This document shows positions 1 through 8,123 of a stretch of 47,273 nucleotides of DNA, piece by piece. Position numbers and translations under genes: made by a program. The stretch comes from Nanobdellota archaeon (GTDB taxonomy: Archaea; Nanobdellota; Nanobdellia; Pacearchaeales; GW2011-AR1), in NCBI GenBank assembly GCA_030648285.1, contig JAUSIC010000012.1, positions 1 through 47,273 of the forward strand, given 5' to 3'. A model generated the notes under the pieces. The model did no database searches and had not been told where the DNA came from. It was given only the letters and a program-made list of their open reading frames with translations. Numbering within the stretch: the first letter of the stretch is position 1; each line of letters begins with the position of its first letter.

Positions 1-55
1 CATCAGGTGTTTAATATTATAAAAATATAAAAAAAGAATTAGAATAAAAATAAAA

Positions 56-271
56 TTATTGTTTCAAAATTGCAAGCACAACGCTTACCAATGTTGCTAT
101 TACTACTATCCATCCTGCTACCATTGTTACTACACTTGCTCCTAAAGAATCAAGCCAAGGCACAGTCAATGTTCCACCTGTCATAGCAAAACCCACAGCC
201 AATGAAACTAGCACACCTGTAAGCCATGCAACAAAGTTCAAAACTTTCCCAACCATCATTTTTTTAGCCAT
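56..271 (-). CDS. Small two-helix membrane protein, unknown function
   Basis: The 71-aa product has two hydrophobic stretches, about residues 9-31 and 45-68, joined by a short polar loop, so it is predicted to span the membrane twice. The N-terminus (MAKKMM) is basic, suggesting it faces the cytoplasm. No catalytic motif is visible and I do not recognise the family. The gene is monocistronic. AT-rich TATA-like sequence (atatatcctaatatatag on its strand) lies just upstream near 305-325. Small membrane proteins of this size are common in DPANN genomes, but no function can be assigned. Confidence 0.7.
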   Translation of the reverse strand: MAKKMMVGKVLNFVAWLTGVLVSLAVGFAMTGGTLTVPWLDSLGASVVTMVAGWIVVIATLVSVVLAILKQ

Positions 272-336
272 TTTTTATTAGATTATCCAACCTCCTTTCA
301 ATACTATATATTAGGATATATAGTTTAAAAAAGTTT

Positions 337-2040
337 CTACATTTTTTCTATCGTATCTATTCCAAGAAGGTTCAAAGAATTCTTCAAAACATAACGAAAT
401 GCTTCCAGCAAAGATAATCTAAAAGATTCGTTGTCTGAATTGATTACAGGGCAAGAATGATAAAACTCGTTGAAGATTTGCGCTAACTGGTAAGAGTAAT
501 TTGCAATCATTGAAGGATTATAATTCTTGTAAGCATCAAGAACAACTTCTGGAAATTGAGAAAGTTTTTTTGTCAGTTCAATTTCTTTTTCTTCAAGATT
601 TTTTATTTCCAAGTTTTCTGATAATTTCTTTTTTGCTTTTTTCAAAATTGAAGAAGCACGTGCATAAGTGTAAAGAATGTAAGGGCCTGTGTCGCCTTCG
701 AAGTTGAGTGCGTCTTTTGAATTAAAAATTATATTTCTACTTGCTCCTTGCTTTAGCATAGAATATTTTATTGCTGCTATTGATATTTTCAATGCTCTTT
801 TTTCCAATTCTTTTTTTGAGACTTTGGGTTCTCTTTTCTTTATTTCTTTTTTAGCATATTTCATCATCTCATCAATAAAATAAGAATAAAGAATATTTTC
901 TCCTGTACGAGAAGACATTTTTCCTGTGGGAAGACGAACCATTCCGTAAGAAAAGTGTTGTAATTTATCTGCATAATTTAATTTTGCTAATTCAAGAGTT
1001 TTAACTAATTGCTTAAAATGCAAATCTTGCTCATTTGCAATAAGATAAAGTGATTTTTGCAAATCAGGAAAATCTATGAACTTTTTCTCTGCGAGAGCTA
1101 AGTCTTTTGCAGAATACAAAACAGTGTTATCTTTTCTTAACAGAACCCAAACTCCTAACTTATATTCCTGCAAATCCATGATTACTGCTCCGTCACTTTT
1201 TTTAGCAATATTATTCTTTAGTAATTCTTCTGCAATTTCTTTTCCTTTTTGTTCTACTTCTGACTCAAAATAATGCACATCAAAGAAAGTGTTTAATTGC
1301 TCGTATATTTTTTTCCAGGATTCTATTGAAAGACTTCTTGTCTTTTTCCATAATTCATTTATTTTTTTATCGCTTTTGTTCTCTATTTTTCTGTTTATTT
1401 CCTCAACTTGCTCTTGCAATTTTTCATTTTTAGCAAGACGTTTTACAGCATCAACATAAATTGAAGCAATCCATGATTCATCTTTTTTTAGTTTTTGTTT
1501 TGAATGATATTTCTTGTAGCACCATATCCATTTTGCTATATGCATACCTGTATCTCCGCTGTAGTTTGCTCTTATTACCTTATTTCCTGCAAATTCTAAA
1601 ATTCTTGAAATGCTCTCTCCAAGACTTGTTCCTCTTATATGCCCGACATGAAATGCTTTATGTGTGTTTGGCTGTGAAAATTCAACCATTACTTTTTCAC
1701 TTTCTAATTCGGGTTTTCCAAAACTTTCTTTCTCATCAAGAATTTGCTTTACTAATTGCCATGCGAACTTTTTTCTGTTCACGAAAAAGTTAATGTATGC
1801 TCCTGAAGTTTGTATGTCTTCGAAACCTTTGTTATCAATATCTCCTCTTATCTGTATTGCAATGTCTTTTGGATTTTTTTTCATGAACTTTGCAAGAACA
1901 AAGCAGGGAAATGCAAAATCTCCCATTTCTTGTGAAGGAGGAATTTCAATAAGGTTTTCTATTTTTTCATCTTTGAGATTTATCTTGTTTTTAAGAAAAA
2001 CCTTTTTCAATGATTTGACAATCTGTTCTTTTTCATTCAT
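337..2040 (-). CDS. argS: Arginyl-tRNA synthetase
   Basis: Class I aminoacyl-tRNA synthetase that charges tRNA-Arg with arginine using ATP. The 567-aa length fits the family. The N-terminal additional domain covers about residues 1-110. The HIGH-type signature appears as HVGH at 131-134 within FSQPNTHKAFHVGHIRG. The KMSKS-type signature appears as GKMSSR at 373-378. A helical DALR anticodon-binding domain follows to the C-terminus. The start at MNEKEQ is supported by the divergent thioredoxin reductase only 33 bp away, with an AT-rich promoter between. Expected to be a cytoplasmic housekeeping enzyme. Confidence 0.97.
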   Translation of the reverse strand: MNEKEQIVKSLKKVFLKNKINLKDEKIENLIEIPPSQEMGDFAFPCFVLAKFMKKNPKDIAIQIRGDIDNKGFEDIQTSGAYINFFVNRKKFAWQLVKQILDEKESFGKPELESEKVMVEFSQPNTHKAFHVGHIRGTSLGESISRILEFAGNKVIRANYSGDTGMHIAKWIWCYKKYHSKQKLKKDESWIASIYVDAVKRLAKNEKLQEQVEEINRKIENKSDKKINELWKKTRSLSIESWKKIYEQLNTFFDVHYFESEVEQKGKEIAEELLKNNIAKKSDGAVIMDLQEYKLGVWVLLRKDNTVLYSAKDLALAEKKFIDFPDLQKSLYLIANEQDLHFKQLVKTLELAKLNYADKLQHFSYGMVRLPTGKMSSRTGENILYSYFIDEMMKYAKKEIKKREPKVSKKELEKRALKISIAAIKYSMLKQGASRNIIFNSKDALNFEGDTGPYILYTYARASSILKKAKKKLSENLEIKNLEEKEIELTKKLSQFPEVVLDAYKNYNPSMIANYSYQLAQIFNEFYHSCPVINSDNESFRLSLLEAFRYVLKNSLNLLGIDTIEKM

Positions 2041-2073
2041 AACATTTATAATATATTTTGATTTTTATATGTT
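2041..2073. promoter_or_regulatory. Divergent argS/thioredoxin reductase promoter
   Basis: A 33-bp AT-only-rich spacer separates the two divergent start codons. It contains TATA-like runs for both strands (for example ttataatatatttt and tttttatatg). Both transcripts are probably leaderless or nearly so. Confidence 0.5.
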
Positions 2074-2985
2074 ATGAAATCTTATGATGTAATTATACTC
2101 GGAGCAGGACCTGGTGGATTAACTGCTGGAATTTATGCGGCAAGAGCAGGGCTAAAGACTGCAGTTATTTCAAAAGATATAGGGGGAACAGCAACATCTA
2201 TTGTAAAACTTGAAAACTGGCCTGGTTTTCACGGAACAGGACCTGAACTTATTCAGAATATTTACGAACATCTCAAAGAGTACAAGGTGGATATAATCTT
2301 AGACGAAATTAATCTTATTGAAAAAAAGGGAAAAGGATTTATTATTCATTCCAAGAAAAAAAATGTAGAAGGAAAAACAGTAATAATCACAACTGGAAAA
2401 GGAAGAAGAAAATTAAACATTCCTGGAGAAAAGAAATTAACCGGAAAAGGAGTTAGTTATTGCGTGATGTGTGATGGATTTTTTTTCAAGGATAAAATTA
2501 CTGCAGTTATAGGAGGAAGTGATAGTGCTCTGATGTCTGCATTGAGTTTATCAGATATAGCAGAAAAAGTTTATATCATTTACAGAGGGGAAAGATTGAG
2601 AGATGGCAAGCTCACTGTAAAAAAAGTCCAGAAGAAAAAGAATATTGAAACTATTTACAATGCAATTCCTACAAAGATTTTGGGAAACAAAAAAGTTGAA
2701 AAAATTGTTTTTGACATAAAAGGAAAAGAAAAAACATTGGATGTTGATGGAATATTTGTTGAGATTGGTTCTATACCCCTTATGGAGTTCGCAAAAAAAC
2801 TCAACTTGAAATTAGATGAAGAAGACAATATAATTGTTGATGACGAGATGAAAACTTCTGTTCCTGGAATTTTTGCAGCAGGAGATGTTACTAATTCAAA
2901 AACAAAGCAAGTTGTTGTTGCTTCTAGCCAAGGTGCTATTGCTGTTAAAGGTGTTATGGATTTCTTGAAAATGAGAATTAGATGA
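2074..2985 (+). CDS. trxB: Thioredoxin reductase (FAD-dependent, TrxB family)
   Basis: Flavoprotein disulfide reductase expected to pass electrons from NAD(P)H through FAD to a redox-active disulfide and on to thioredoxin-like proteins. The 303-aa product has the FAD-binding GAGPGG at residues 10-15 and the redox pair CVMC at 130-133, a variant of the usual CATC. A second nucleotide-binding motif (GGSDSALMSA) and the FAD-contacting GIFAAGDVT near the C-terminus follow. The HRRxxxR NADPH-specificity motif is not obvious; the region reads YIIYRGERLR, so NADH or another donor is possible. Transcribed divergently from argS. Confidence 0.95.
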   Translation: MKSYDVIILGAGPGGLTAGIYAARAGLKTAVISKDIGGTATSIVKLENWPGFHGTGPELIQNIYEHLKEYKVDIILDEINLIEKKGKGFIIHSKKKNVEGKTVIITTGKGRRKLNIPGEKKLTGKGVSYCVMCDGFFFKDKITAVIGGSDSALMSALSLSDIAEKVYIIYRGERLRDGKLTVKKVQKKKNIETIYNAIPTKILGNKKVEKIVFDIKGKEKTLDVDGIFVEIGSIPLMEFAKKLNLKLDEEDNIIVDDEMKTSVPGIFAAGDVTNSKTKQVVVASSQGAIAVKGVMDFLKMRIR

Positions 2986-3026
2986 CTGCAATAATTTTTA
3001 AAAAGTTATTCGATTAACTAAGAGCA

Positions 3027-3231
3027 ATGACAACCTCATGTACAGATGATAAACATCCTTTTTACAAACAAATGTCAGGAATGCCTCTTGACGAAACAAT
3101 TAATTTCTTCACAGATTCAAGAATGAAGATGGTTTCATTAGCAAGGAGAAAAAAGATTTTTGAGAAGAAATGGAGAAGAAGATTTTTACAAAGCATTTCC
3201 TGATTTTGTTCCGATTAGTTCTGATGATTGA
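3027..3231 (+). pseudogene. Small acidic protein gene with an apparent frameshift
   Basis: The ORF from 3027 encodes MTTSCTDDKHPFYKQMSGMPLDE... and in frame ends at 3203 after 58 residues with an arginine-rich, unconvincing tail. Removing one A from the A6 run near 3161 changes the reading to ...SLARRKRFLRRNGEEDFYK, then AFPDFVPISSDD and stop at 3229-3231. That tail looks far more like a protein end. This suggests a one-base frameshift, either an assembly error, a real lesion, or programmed slippage on the A run. I do not know the function of the intact small protein (about 67 aa). It starts leaderless-style after cgattaacta. Confidence 0.5.
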
Positions 3232-3233
3232 AA

Positions 3234-3259
3234 TAAAAGCCTCAAGAGAGGATTGAACT
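3234..3259 (-). repeat. Detached copy of the tRNA-Thr 3' end
   Basis: This 26-bp segment is identical to 3334-3359, which is the 3' end of tRNA-Thr plus its flank; the offset is exactly 100 bp. It carries the 3' acceptor strand and most of the T-arm, but its upstream sequence cannot form the T-stem, so it is not a second tRNA. It lies downstream of the tRNA in the direction of transcription. Confidence 0.85.
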
Positions 3260-3277
3260 TAAAACCTCGCGGTTTTA
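3260..3277. terminator. Perfect 7-bp hairpin in the tRNA-Thr tail spacer
   Basis: TAAAACC and GGTTTTA form a perfect 7-bp stem around a TCGC loop, directly beside the duplicated tRNA tail. It could stop or stabilise the tRNA transcript. A second inverted repeat (AACTTTC/GAAAGTT) lies further along the same spacer. Confidence 0.4.
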
Positions 3278-3337
3278 TATCCCGACACAACTTTCTTTCT
3301 GCATCTTATGGAAAGTTTACACAAAAGTTCAATTAAA

Positions 3338-3410
3338 AGCCTCAAGAGAGGATTGAACTCCCGACCTTTGCTTTACGAAAGCAACGCTCTGCCAACTGAG
3401 CTATTGAGGC
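3338..3410 (-). tRNA. tRNA-Thr (CGT anticodon)
   Basis: On the minus strand the sequence folds as a full cloverleaf. The acceptor GCCTCAA pairs with TTGAGGC, and the D-stem GCTC pairs with GAGC. The anticodon stem TTGCT/AGCAA holds loop TTCGTAA with anticodon CGT (threonine ACG codons). The T-arm GGGAG-TTCAATC-CTCTC has one G-U pair. The discriminator base is U and no CCA is encoded, so the CCA-adding enzyme at 34963 would be required. No intron is seen. Confidence 0.95.
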
Positions 3411-3439
3411 TGATTTAATTAAATGTTATACTTCTTCAT

Positions 3440-3460
3440 AATTAAACTTATAAACTTATA
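3440..3460. promoter_or_regulatory. TATA region between tRNA-Thr and the 47-aa ORF
   Basis: The segment ttaaacttataaacttatagag contains TATA-like elements readable on both strands. One is about 25 nt upstream of the ATG at 3479 and the other is upstream of tRNA-Thr on the minus strand. Confidence 0.45.
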
Positions 3461-3478
3461 GAGTTTTTGACAAAAATA

Positions 3479-3622
3479 ATGGATGAAAAGATGATTATGG
3501 CTGTTATCGCGGGAGCAAACGAGGCTTTAAAATACAAAGGAGAAAACTTTAATGCAGACGACCAAGAAGTTTTGAAATTCGTGACAAAGAAGGCAAAAGA
3601 GATAGTTAGAAAAATCGATTAA
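3479..3622 (+). CDS. 47-aa hypothetical protein
   Basis: This ORF, below the length cut-off of the supplied track, encodes MDEKMIMAVIAGANEALKYK..., a compact helix-prone protein ending EIVRKID. The start is supported by a TATA box about 25 nt upstream and an uninterrupted coding frame between two tRNA genes. The composition is balanced (acidic and basic residues interleaved, few rare residues), which suggests a real protein. There is no recognised family. Confidence 0.6.
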   Translation: MDEKMIMAVIAGANEALKYKGENFNADDQEVLKFVTKKAKEIVRKID

Positions 3623-3676
3623 TTGATTAAATTTATAAGTCGAATTCTATTAAATTTTTTAGATTGAAGTCATTAG

Positions 3677-3761
3677 GCGGGTGTGCCAGAGTTGGTCAAA
3701 TGGGCAGGACTTAAGATCCTGTGGCTTAGTGCCTGCGTAGGTTCGAACCCTATCACCCGCA
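3677..3761 (+). tRNA. tRNA-Leu (TAA anticodon)
   Basis: A class II tRNA with a long variable arm. The acceptor GCGGGTG pairs with CACCCGC, the anticodon stem CAGGA/TCCTG encloses CTTAAGA with anticodon TAA, and the T-arm is GTAGG-TTCGAAC-CCTAT. The variable arm (TGGCTTAGTGCCTGCG region) is typical of leucine tRNAs. The discriminator A is at 3761 and no CCA is encoded. A TATA-like tttataag lies at about 3632-3639. Confidence 0.96.
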
Positions 3762-3782
3762 GTAATAATTTTAATATTGTGA

Positions 3783-3828
3783 GAACCTTAGGTTCGACGA
3801 GCAACTTCACGATAAGAACCAAAGGTTC
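3783..3828. repeat. Two GAACC-N3-GGTTC hairpins downstream of tRNA-Leu
   Basis: GAACC-TTA-GGTTC (3783-3795) and GAACC-AAA-GGTTC (3816-3828) are two copies of the same stem with different 3-nt loops. They sit between tRNA-Leu and the second copy of its 3' end. Confidence 0.6.
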
Positions 3829-3869
3829 CTAATACTTCCTATTAATATTTTTAGTGGGGTTGCGAACAT

Positions 3870-3888
3870 CCCTATCACCCGCAGTAAT
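3870..3888 (+). repeat. Detached copy of the tRNA-Leu 3' end
   Basis: The 19-bp sequence ccctatcacccgcagtaat is identical to 3748-3766, the 3' end of tRNA-Leu plus five flanking bases past the discriminator. It lies 122 bp downstream. The bases before it (gcgaacat) resemble the T-loop with a 2-bp insertion. Confidence 0.85.
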
Positions 3889-3916
3889 TGTCTGCTATGC
3901 AGAGACTGATGATAAT

Positions 3917-4009
3917 ATTAATAGAATAATTGAAGCCTTTTGTAGATATTTAAGTTGAACAAAGTCGTTTCAGATTAACCTTATTATTTATCTTGCGAAC
4001 GAAGTGAGT
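3917..4009 (+). repeat. Dispersed intergenic repeat, copy A
   Basis: Reads ttaatagaataattgaagcc, then a taagttgaac core, and ends gcgaacgaagtgag. Copies with the same order of elements recur at several gene ends in this window. This copy lies immediately beyond the prs stop codon. Confidence 0.65.
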
Positions 4010-4016
4010 AACTATC

Positions 4017-4991
4017 TTACCTAAACAATTCAGAAATAGATTCTCCTGTTTGAGCCCTATAAATTGCTTCTGCAAACAAATGAGAAACATCAATGACAGT
4101 GACATCATCTCCTTCTCTGTGATTGGTATTGCTTGTCATAACTTTGTCAAAATTTTTTTTCAGTTCTTCTGTTCCATTTGTAAATAATCCATGGGTTCCA
4201 TAACAGAATAATTTTTTAGCTCCGCTTTTTTTCAACAAATCTGCTGCCTTGCATAATGTTCCTCCAGAGTCTATTATATCATCGACAATTAATACATCTT
4301 TATCTTTAACATCACCAACAAGAATGGTTTCTTCTATCTGCCTTGAATCTCCTATTCCTTCTGTTGTTCTTCTTTTATAGATAAACGCTAAAGAATTACA
4401 TCCTAATCTTTGTGCGAATGATTTTGCCCTGTCAACACCTCCTGCATCAGGAGATAAAACAACAAGATTTTCAAAAGAACTTATTATATTATTTTCTTTT
4501 ATGTATTTTGCAACAGCAGGAAAACTATAAAGATTGTCTAATGGAACATTTTCAGGGTAAAATCCCTGAATTTGAGAAGCATGCAAATCCATAGTTATAA
4601 TTCTCTTTAATCCTGGAGAAATGCTCCACGCCAAAGCTCTTGCAGAAATAGGAACACGGGATTTTTCCTTTCTATCTTTTCTTGAATAAAGCATATTTGG
4701 AAGAACAAAAGTAACACTTTCTGCAGAAGCATTCAGCAACAAATCTTTTAACAACAAAAGTTCAACCCACCATTCCTGTGGATTTTTTGAAGAGTCGTGA
4801 ATAAAATAAACTTCTTTTTTTCTGATATTTTCCAAAACATGCATATCTATCTCATTGTTCCTGAATTGATTCACAGATAACTTTCTTAAAGGAATAAAGA
4901 CGTCTTTTGTTTTTTGAACATAATCACAGATTTTACAGGCAAAATCCCATGCTTTAGAATTAGGGTCTGCTAATAACACCACTTTATCCAT
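4017..4991 (-). CDS. prs: Ribose-phosphate pyrophosphokinase
   Basis: Makes PRPP from ribose 5-phosphate and ATP for nucleotide and histidine synthesis. The 324-aa protein has the catalytic/ATP-contact region YSRKDRKEKSRVPISARA (about 102-119), DLHASQIQGF (135-144), and the PRPP-binding loop VDDIIDSGGTL (236-246). Its length is closer to bacterial-type enzymes (about 315 aa) than to short archaeal ones (about 285 aa). The start MDKVVLLADP is well placed, and the divergent nuclease gene begins 48 bp away. Cytoplasmic. Confidence 0.93.
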   Translation of the reverse strand: MDKVVLLADPNSKAWDFACKICDYVQKTKDVFIPLRKLSVNQFRNNEIDMHVLENIRKKEVYFIHDSSKNPQEWWVELLLLKDLLLNASAESVTFVLPNMLYSRKDRKEKSRVPISARALAWSISPGLKRIITMDLHASQIQGFYPENVPLDNLYSFPAVAKYIKENNIISSFENLVVLSPDAGGVDRAKSFAQRLGCNSLAFIYKRRTTEGIGDSRQIEETILVGDVKDKDVLIVDDIIDSGGTLCKAADLLKKSGAKKLFCYGTHGLFTNGTEELKKNFDKVMTSNTNHREGDDVTVIDVSHLFAEAIYRAQTGESISELFR

Positions 4992-5039
4992 ATTAAAAAA
5001 CGTAGAAATGGATTTAAAATCATTTGTATAATCCAGAAT

Positions 5040-5765
5040 ATGAAAAAGAGAAATCAGGTGTTAATATTGATTTTTCTTGTCTGTATATTGATAATAGTGA
5101 ACTATAATTTTCTTGATAATAAAATTGAAGGATTCTTGATTGGAGAGAGAATTGAATATGCAAAAGTTACAAGAATTGTCGACGGAGACACTATAAAGAT
5201 AAATAATAATGATACAATTCGTTTCTTAGGAATCAACACTCCTGAAAGAGGAGAGAAATATTACAAAGAAGCAAAAGAGTTCTTGGAGAAAGAAATTTTA
5301 AATAAAACAATAAAAATTGAAAGGACAGAAGACAACAGGGACAAATATCAAAGACTGCTGAGATATGTTTTTCTTGATGGAAAAAACATAAATGTTGAAA
5401 TTGTTAAAAATGGATTGGCAAATTATTATTTTTATTCTGGAAAAGACATTTATTCAGATGAACTTGAAGATGCATGGGAAGAATGCTTGAAGAAAGAAAT
5501 TAATTTATGCGAGAAATCTAAAAACAAATGCGCTGGTTGCATTGAAATAAAAGATGAAAACCTTATATTATATAATAGCTGCAGTTTTTCTTGTTCTCTA
5601 AAGGATTGGACAATTAAAGGAGAGGGAAGAGAAAAGTTTGTTTTTAATCAGTCTATATTAATAGCTGGAGGAAAAACTGAATTTAAATTAGACTTGACAA
5701 ACTCAGGAGGAAGCTTGTTCTTGAGGGATGAAGAGGGGAAGTTGGTTGTTTGGGAGAGTTATTAG
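5040..5765 (+). CDS. Membrane-anchored SNase-like nuclease with lamin-tail-like domain
   Basis: Residues 7-25 form an uncleaved anchor or signal peptide. A staphylococcal-nuclease-type domain follows (about 40-150) with IVDGDTIKI (47-55), RFLGINTPER (61-70) and QRLLRYV (104-110), which match the family's metal- and phosphate-binding residues. The C-terminal about 75 residues (NSCSFSCSLKDWTI...) resemble a lamin-tail/LTD beta-sandwich, a combination known in secreted microbial nucleases. The predicted role is extracellular or surface nucleic-acid degradation. The next gene starts just downstream. Confidence 0.85.
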   Translation: MKKRNQVLILIFLVCILIIVNYNFLDNKIEGFLIGERIEYAKVTRIVDGDTIKINNNDTIRFLGINTPERGEKYYKEAKEFLEKEILNKTIKIERTEDNRDKYQRLLRYVFLDGKNINVEIVKNGLANYYFYSGKDIYSDELEDAWEECLKKEINLCEKSKNKCAGCIEIKDENLILYNSCSFSCSLKDWTIKGEGREKFVFNQSILIAGGKTEFKLDLTNSGGSLFLRDEEGKLVVWESY

Positions 5766-5814
5766 TTATAGAAAAACGAGTAATTATAAAAAGAAAAGAA
5801 ACTATTCATTTTTG

Positions 5815-8079
5815 ATGAAGAGGAAGTATCCTAAAAATAAGAGACTAATTATAATTACTAGTTTATTAGCAGTTTTTGTTTTGATTAGCTTAACTTTTAT
5901 AATTTATTCAGGATCTATTCAGCAAAAGACAAATTCAAATCCGACTAAAAAATCTTCTATGCCTGGATTTGGAGGAGGGCTCGGGGATACAAGTAAAAAC
6001 GAACCACCAAGTGAAATAACTTTATCTTCATCAAATGTAGTAGGTTCAGGAGGGGGAGGCGGAGGAGGAAGTTCAAGTAGAAGTTCTTCAAGTAGTCCAG
6101 ATTTAAGTGAGTTAAGTTATTCAAACAATAATCTCTCTTCTAAAAATTTAATTAACACTTCTAATTCAAGCAATGAAACTGTTAATGAAAATCTAACAAT
6201 TAGTTTATCCGTAAATAATGCTGATATAATGAGTAATAACAGTCCTATTATTCCTCAACCTCAAAGCAGACTGATTGTTGATCCTGCAACAATTCCAACA
6301 TCAGATTCTGGAACAGAAACGCAGAGTGTGCAAGCGAGAGCGATAACAGATCCATCTGGGAGTATAATTAAATTTACTACTTTTCCATCTTTTACTCTCT
6401 GCAATAATTATGATGACCCTGTTAATTTTGCTCTTGGCTTAGGAACAGTGAACTTAAATCTGGGTTGGGATTATTCAACTTGTCAGGTAGCAATATCATT
6501 TAGTCCATATAGATGGGACATTCCCATTAAATATTGTTTAATAGAAGATGATTTTACATGGGGTTGGGACCAAATTGTATGTAATTATGAAACTGCTACT
6601 ACTTATAACTGCAATACTCTTAATTTAGAAAATTATCATAGGACTACTGTTAAAAGAAAATTTGATAATATTAATTTAAGAAACGAATTTTATGATGATT
6701 TGGGTGAAGGAAGTAAAATTGAGATTTTTGCATCTGTTTCTAATGATAAAAATTACTTTAGTGAATATCGCACTTCTTCTAATTATGAGCTTTGGAGCAT
6801 TTATAGCGACACTTGTGACTGTGTCTCTGGAGATTGTTGTAGTTCAAGTAGACCATTTAGGTTTAAAACTTCCGGAAGTCAACCCACCGGAAAAACAGAT
6901 TACTATTACTGCTCTGGTTCAAATTCTCCCTTTGGAGGAAGTTCTGTGAAGTATAAAGATTATTATTGTACTGGTTCAAGTAAAGATTCTCTTTTTAGTA
7001 CTTTTACTACTGACACTTGCGGAACTTGTGAGTTTTGCCAAGAAGGAGATTCAACTTGTTGGGCTTATAATGGATACGAAACTTGTGGAACAAGAGATTG
7101 TGATTATCTAGATACCTCTTGTAGAGATTATAGTGATGTTGATAAAGGATGTGTTGTTGGTTCATGTACTTCCTATCAAAGTTGCAATTCATACACGGAT
7201 GTAGATAAAGGAACATCTTGCGGTACAAATAAGAAATGTGATGGACTTGGTGGCTGTACTACCTGCACAAGTCATATATATACTGGATGTTCTGAGGATG
7301 ATATTTACTGGTATAATCAATGTGATGACAGGGAAGAAAGAAGATGGGAATGTGGAGATGATTCTGAAGGAACAACGTGGTATCCTTATTGCTCTGGAGA
7401 TCAGTTATGGAAAAAGAAGACTTGCATTAATAAGGGATGTAGTAGTAATACTTATTGTGATTATGAAGAGTATGACTGTTATAATACATATGTAAAAACT
7501 TGTGAGTTTGGTTGTGAAACTGTTCTTGATGGCCGTAATGCACGATGTAAACCAGATCCAAACATAATTTGCAGAGACAATTATGATTGCGGAATAGATT
7601 TAAGTTCAACATTCTGTCGTGGAAAGGAGGTATATATTGGAACTACATATTATACATGTAATTATCCTGGAACCCCTCAGTCAAGTTGCACTTCTGATTA
7701 TTATGAATCTTTGAAAGAAGTATGCATTTATGGTTGTTCTAATGGAGAATGTGAATTGCCTGCGCCTGACTTAACCATAACTGATTTAGTCGTTCAAAGA
7801 ATAAATGGGAAAAATGTTACTCTCGCCTTCACTGTAAAAAATATCGGCAATGTAATTGCAAATTCTGTTTATTGGAAAGTTGATTCTGATTCAGAAGACG
7901 GAGATCCAAGCAGAACAACCCCTACTGCACTTAGTCCTGGAAATTGGACAAGGGCATACATGATGCTGACTTATCTGAATTCAGGAAACTATAACCCGGC
8001 AGTAATTGTTGATTTTGATAACTTAATCGTTGAATCAAACGAAATTAATAATGAAGCAAGCATTTCAATAAATGTTTGA
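5815..8079 (+). CDS. Large secreted Cys-rich protein with C-terminal CARDB-like domain
   Basis: The supplied ORF starts at 5728 inside the upstream gene. I prefer ATG 5815, where MKRKYPKNKRLIIITSLLAV gives a proper signal/anchor. The protein (about 754 aa) then has a low-complexity Gly/Ser linker (GGGGGGGSSSRSSSSS), a Thr/Asn-rich region, and a middle section with dozens of cysteines in short repeated blocks (CDYLDTSCRDY, CNSYTDVDKG). The last about 100 residues (PDLTITDLVV...) match CARDB-type adhesion domains. It is probably an extracellular, disulfide-rich adhesin; no catalytic motif is seen. Confidence 0.75.
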   Translation: MKRKYPKNKRLIIITSLLAVFVLISLTFIIYSGSIQQKTNSNPTKKSSMPGFGGGLGDTSKNEPPSEITLSSSNVVGSGGGGGGGSSSRSSSSSPDLSELSYSNNNLSSKNLINTSNSSNETVNENLTISLSVNNADIMSNNSPIIPQPQSRLIVDPATIPTSDSGTETQSVQARAITDPSGSIIKFTTFPSFTLCNNYDDPVNFALGLGTVNLNLGWDYSTCQVAISFSPYRWDIPIKYCLIEDDFTWGWDQIVCNYETATTYNCNTLNLENYHRTTVKRKFDNINLRNEFYDDLGEGSKIEIFASVSNDKNYFSEYRTSSNYELWSIYSDTCDCVSGDCCSSSRPFRFKTSGSQPTGKTDYYYCSGSNSPFGGSSVKYKDYYCTGSSKDSLFSTFTTDTCGTCEFCQEGDSTCWAYNGYETCGTRDCDYLDTSCRDYSDVDKGCVVGSCTSYQSCNSYTDVDKGTSCGTNKKCDGLGGCTTCTSHIYTGCSEDDIYWYNQCDDREERRWECGDDSEGTTWYPYCSGDQLWKKKTCINKGCSSNTYCDYEEYDCYNTYVKTCEFGCETVLDGRNARCKPDPNIICRDNYDCGIDLSSTFCRGKEVYIGTTYYTCNYPGTPQSSCTSDYYESLKEVCIYGCSNGECELPAPDLTITDLVVQRINGKNVTLAFTVKNIGNVIANSVYWKVDSDSEDGDPSRTTPTALSPGNWTRAYMMLTYLNSGNYNPAVIVDFDNLIVESNEINNEASISINV

Positions 8080-8123
8080 TAAATCACAATGATATTATAA
8101 AACTAAAGTTAATTCATAAAAAC

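Noticed and set aside
1461-1793. 110-aa ORF on the plus strand
   Set aside because: Shadow of argS on the opposite strand; Leu/Phe-rich composition and no start context.
3239-3340. A second or split tRNA (trans-spliced 3' half) next to tRNA-Thr
   Set aside because: The copy has the acceptor strand and T-loop, but the sequence before it (ttttaag) cannot pair with the T-stem, and there is no anticodon stem; it is better explained as a detached tail.
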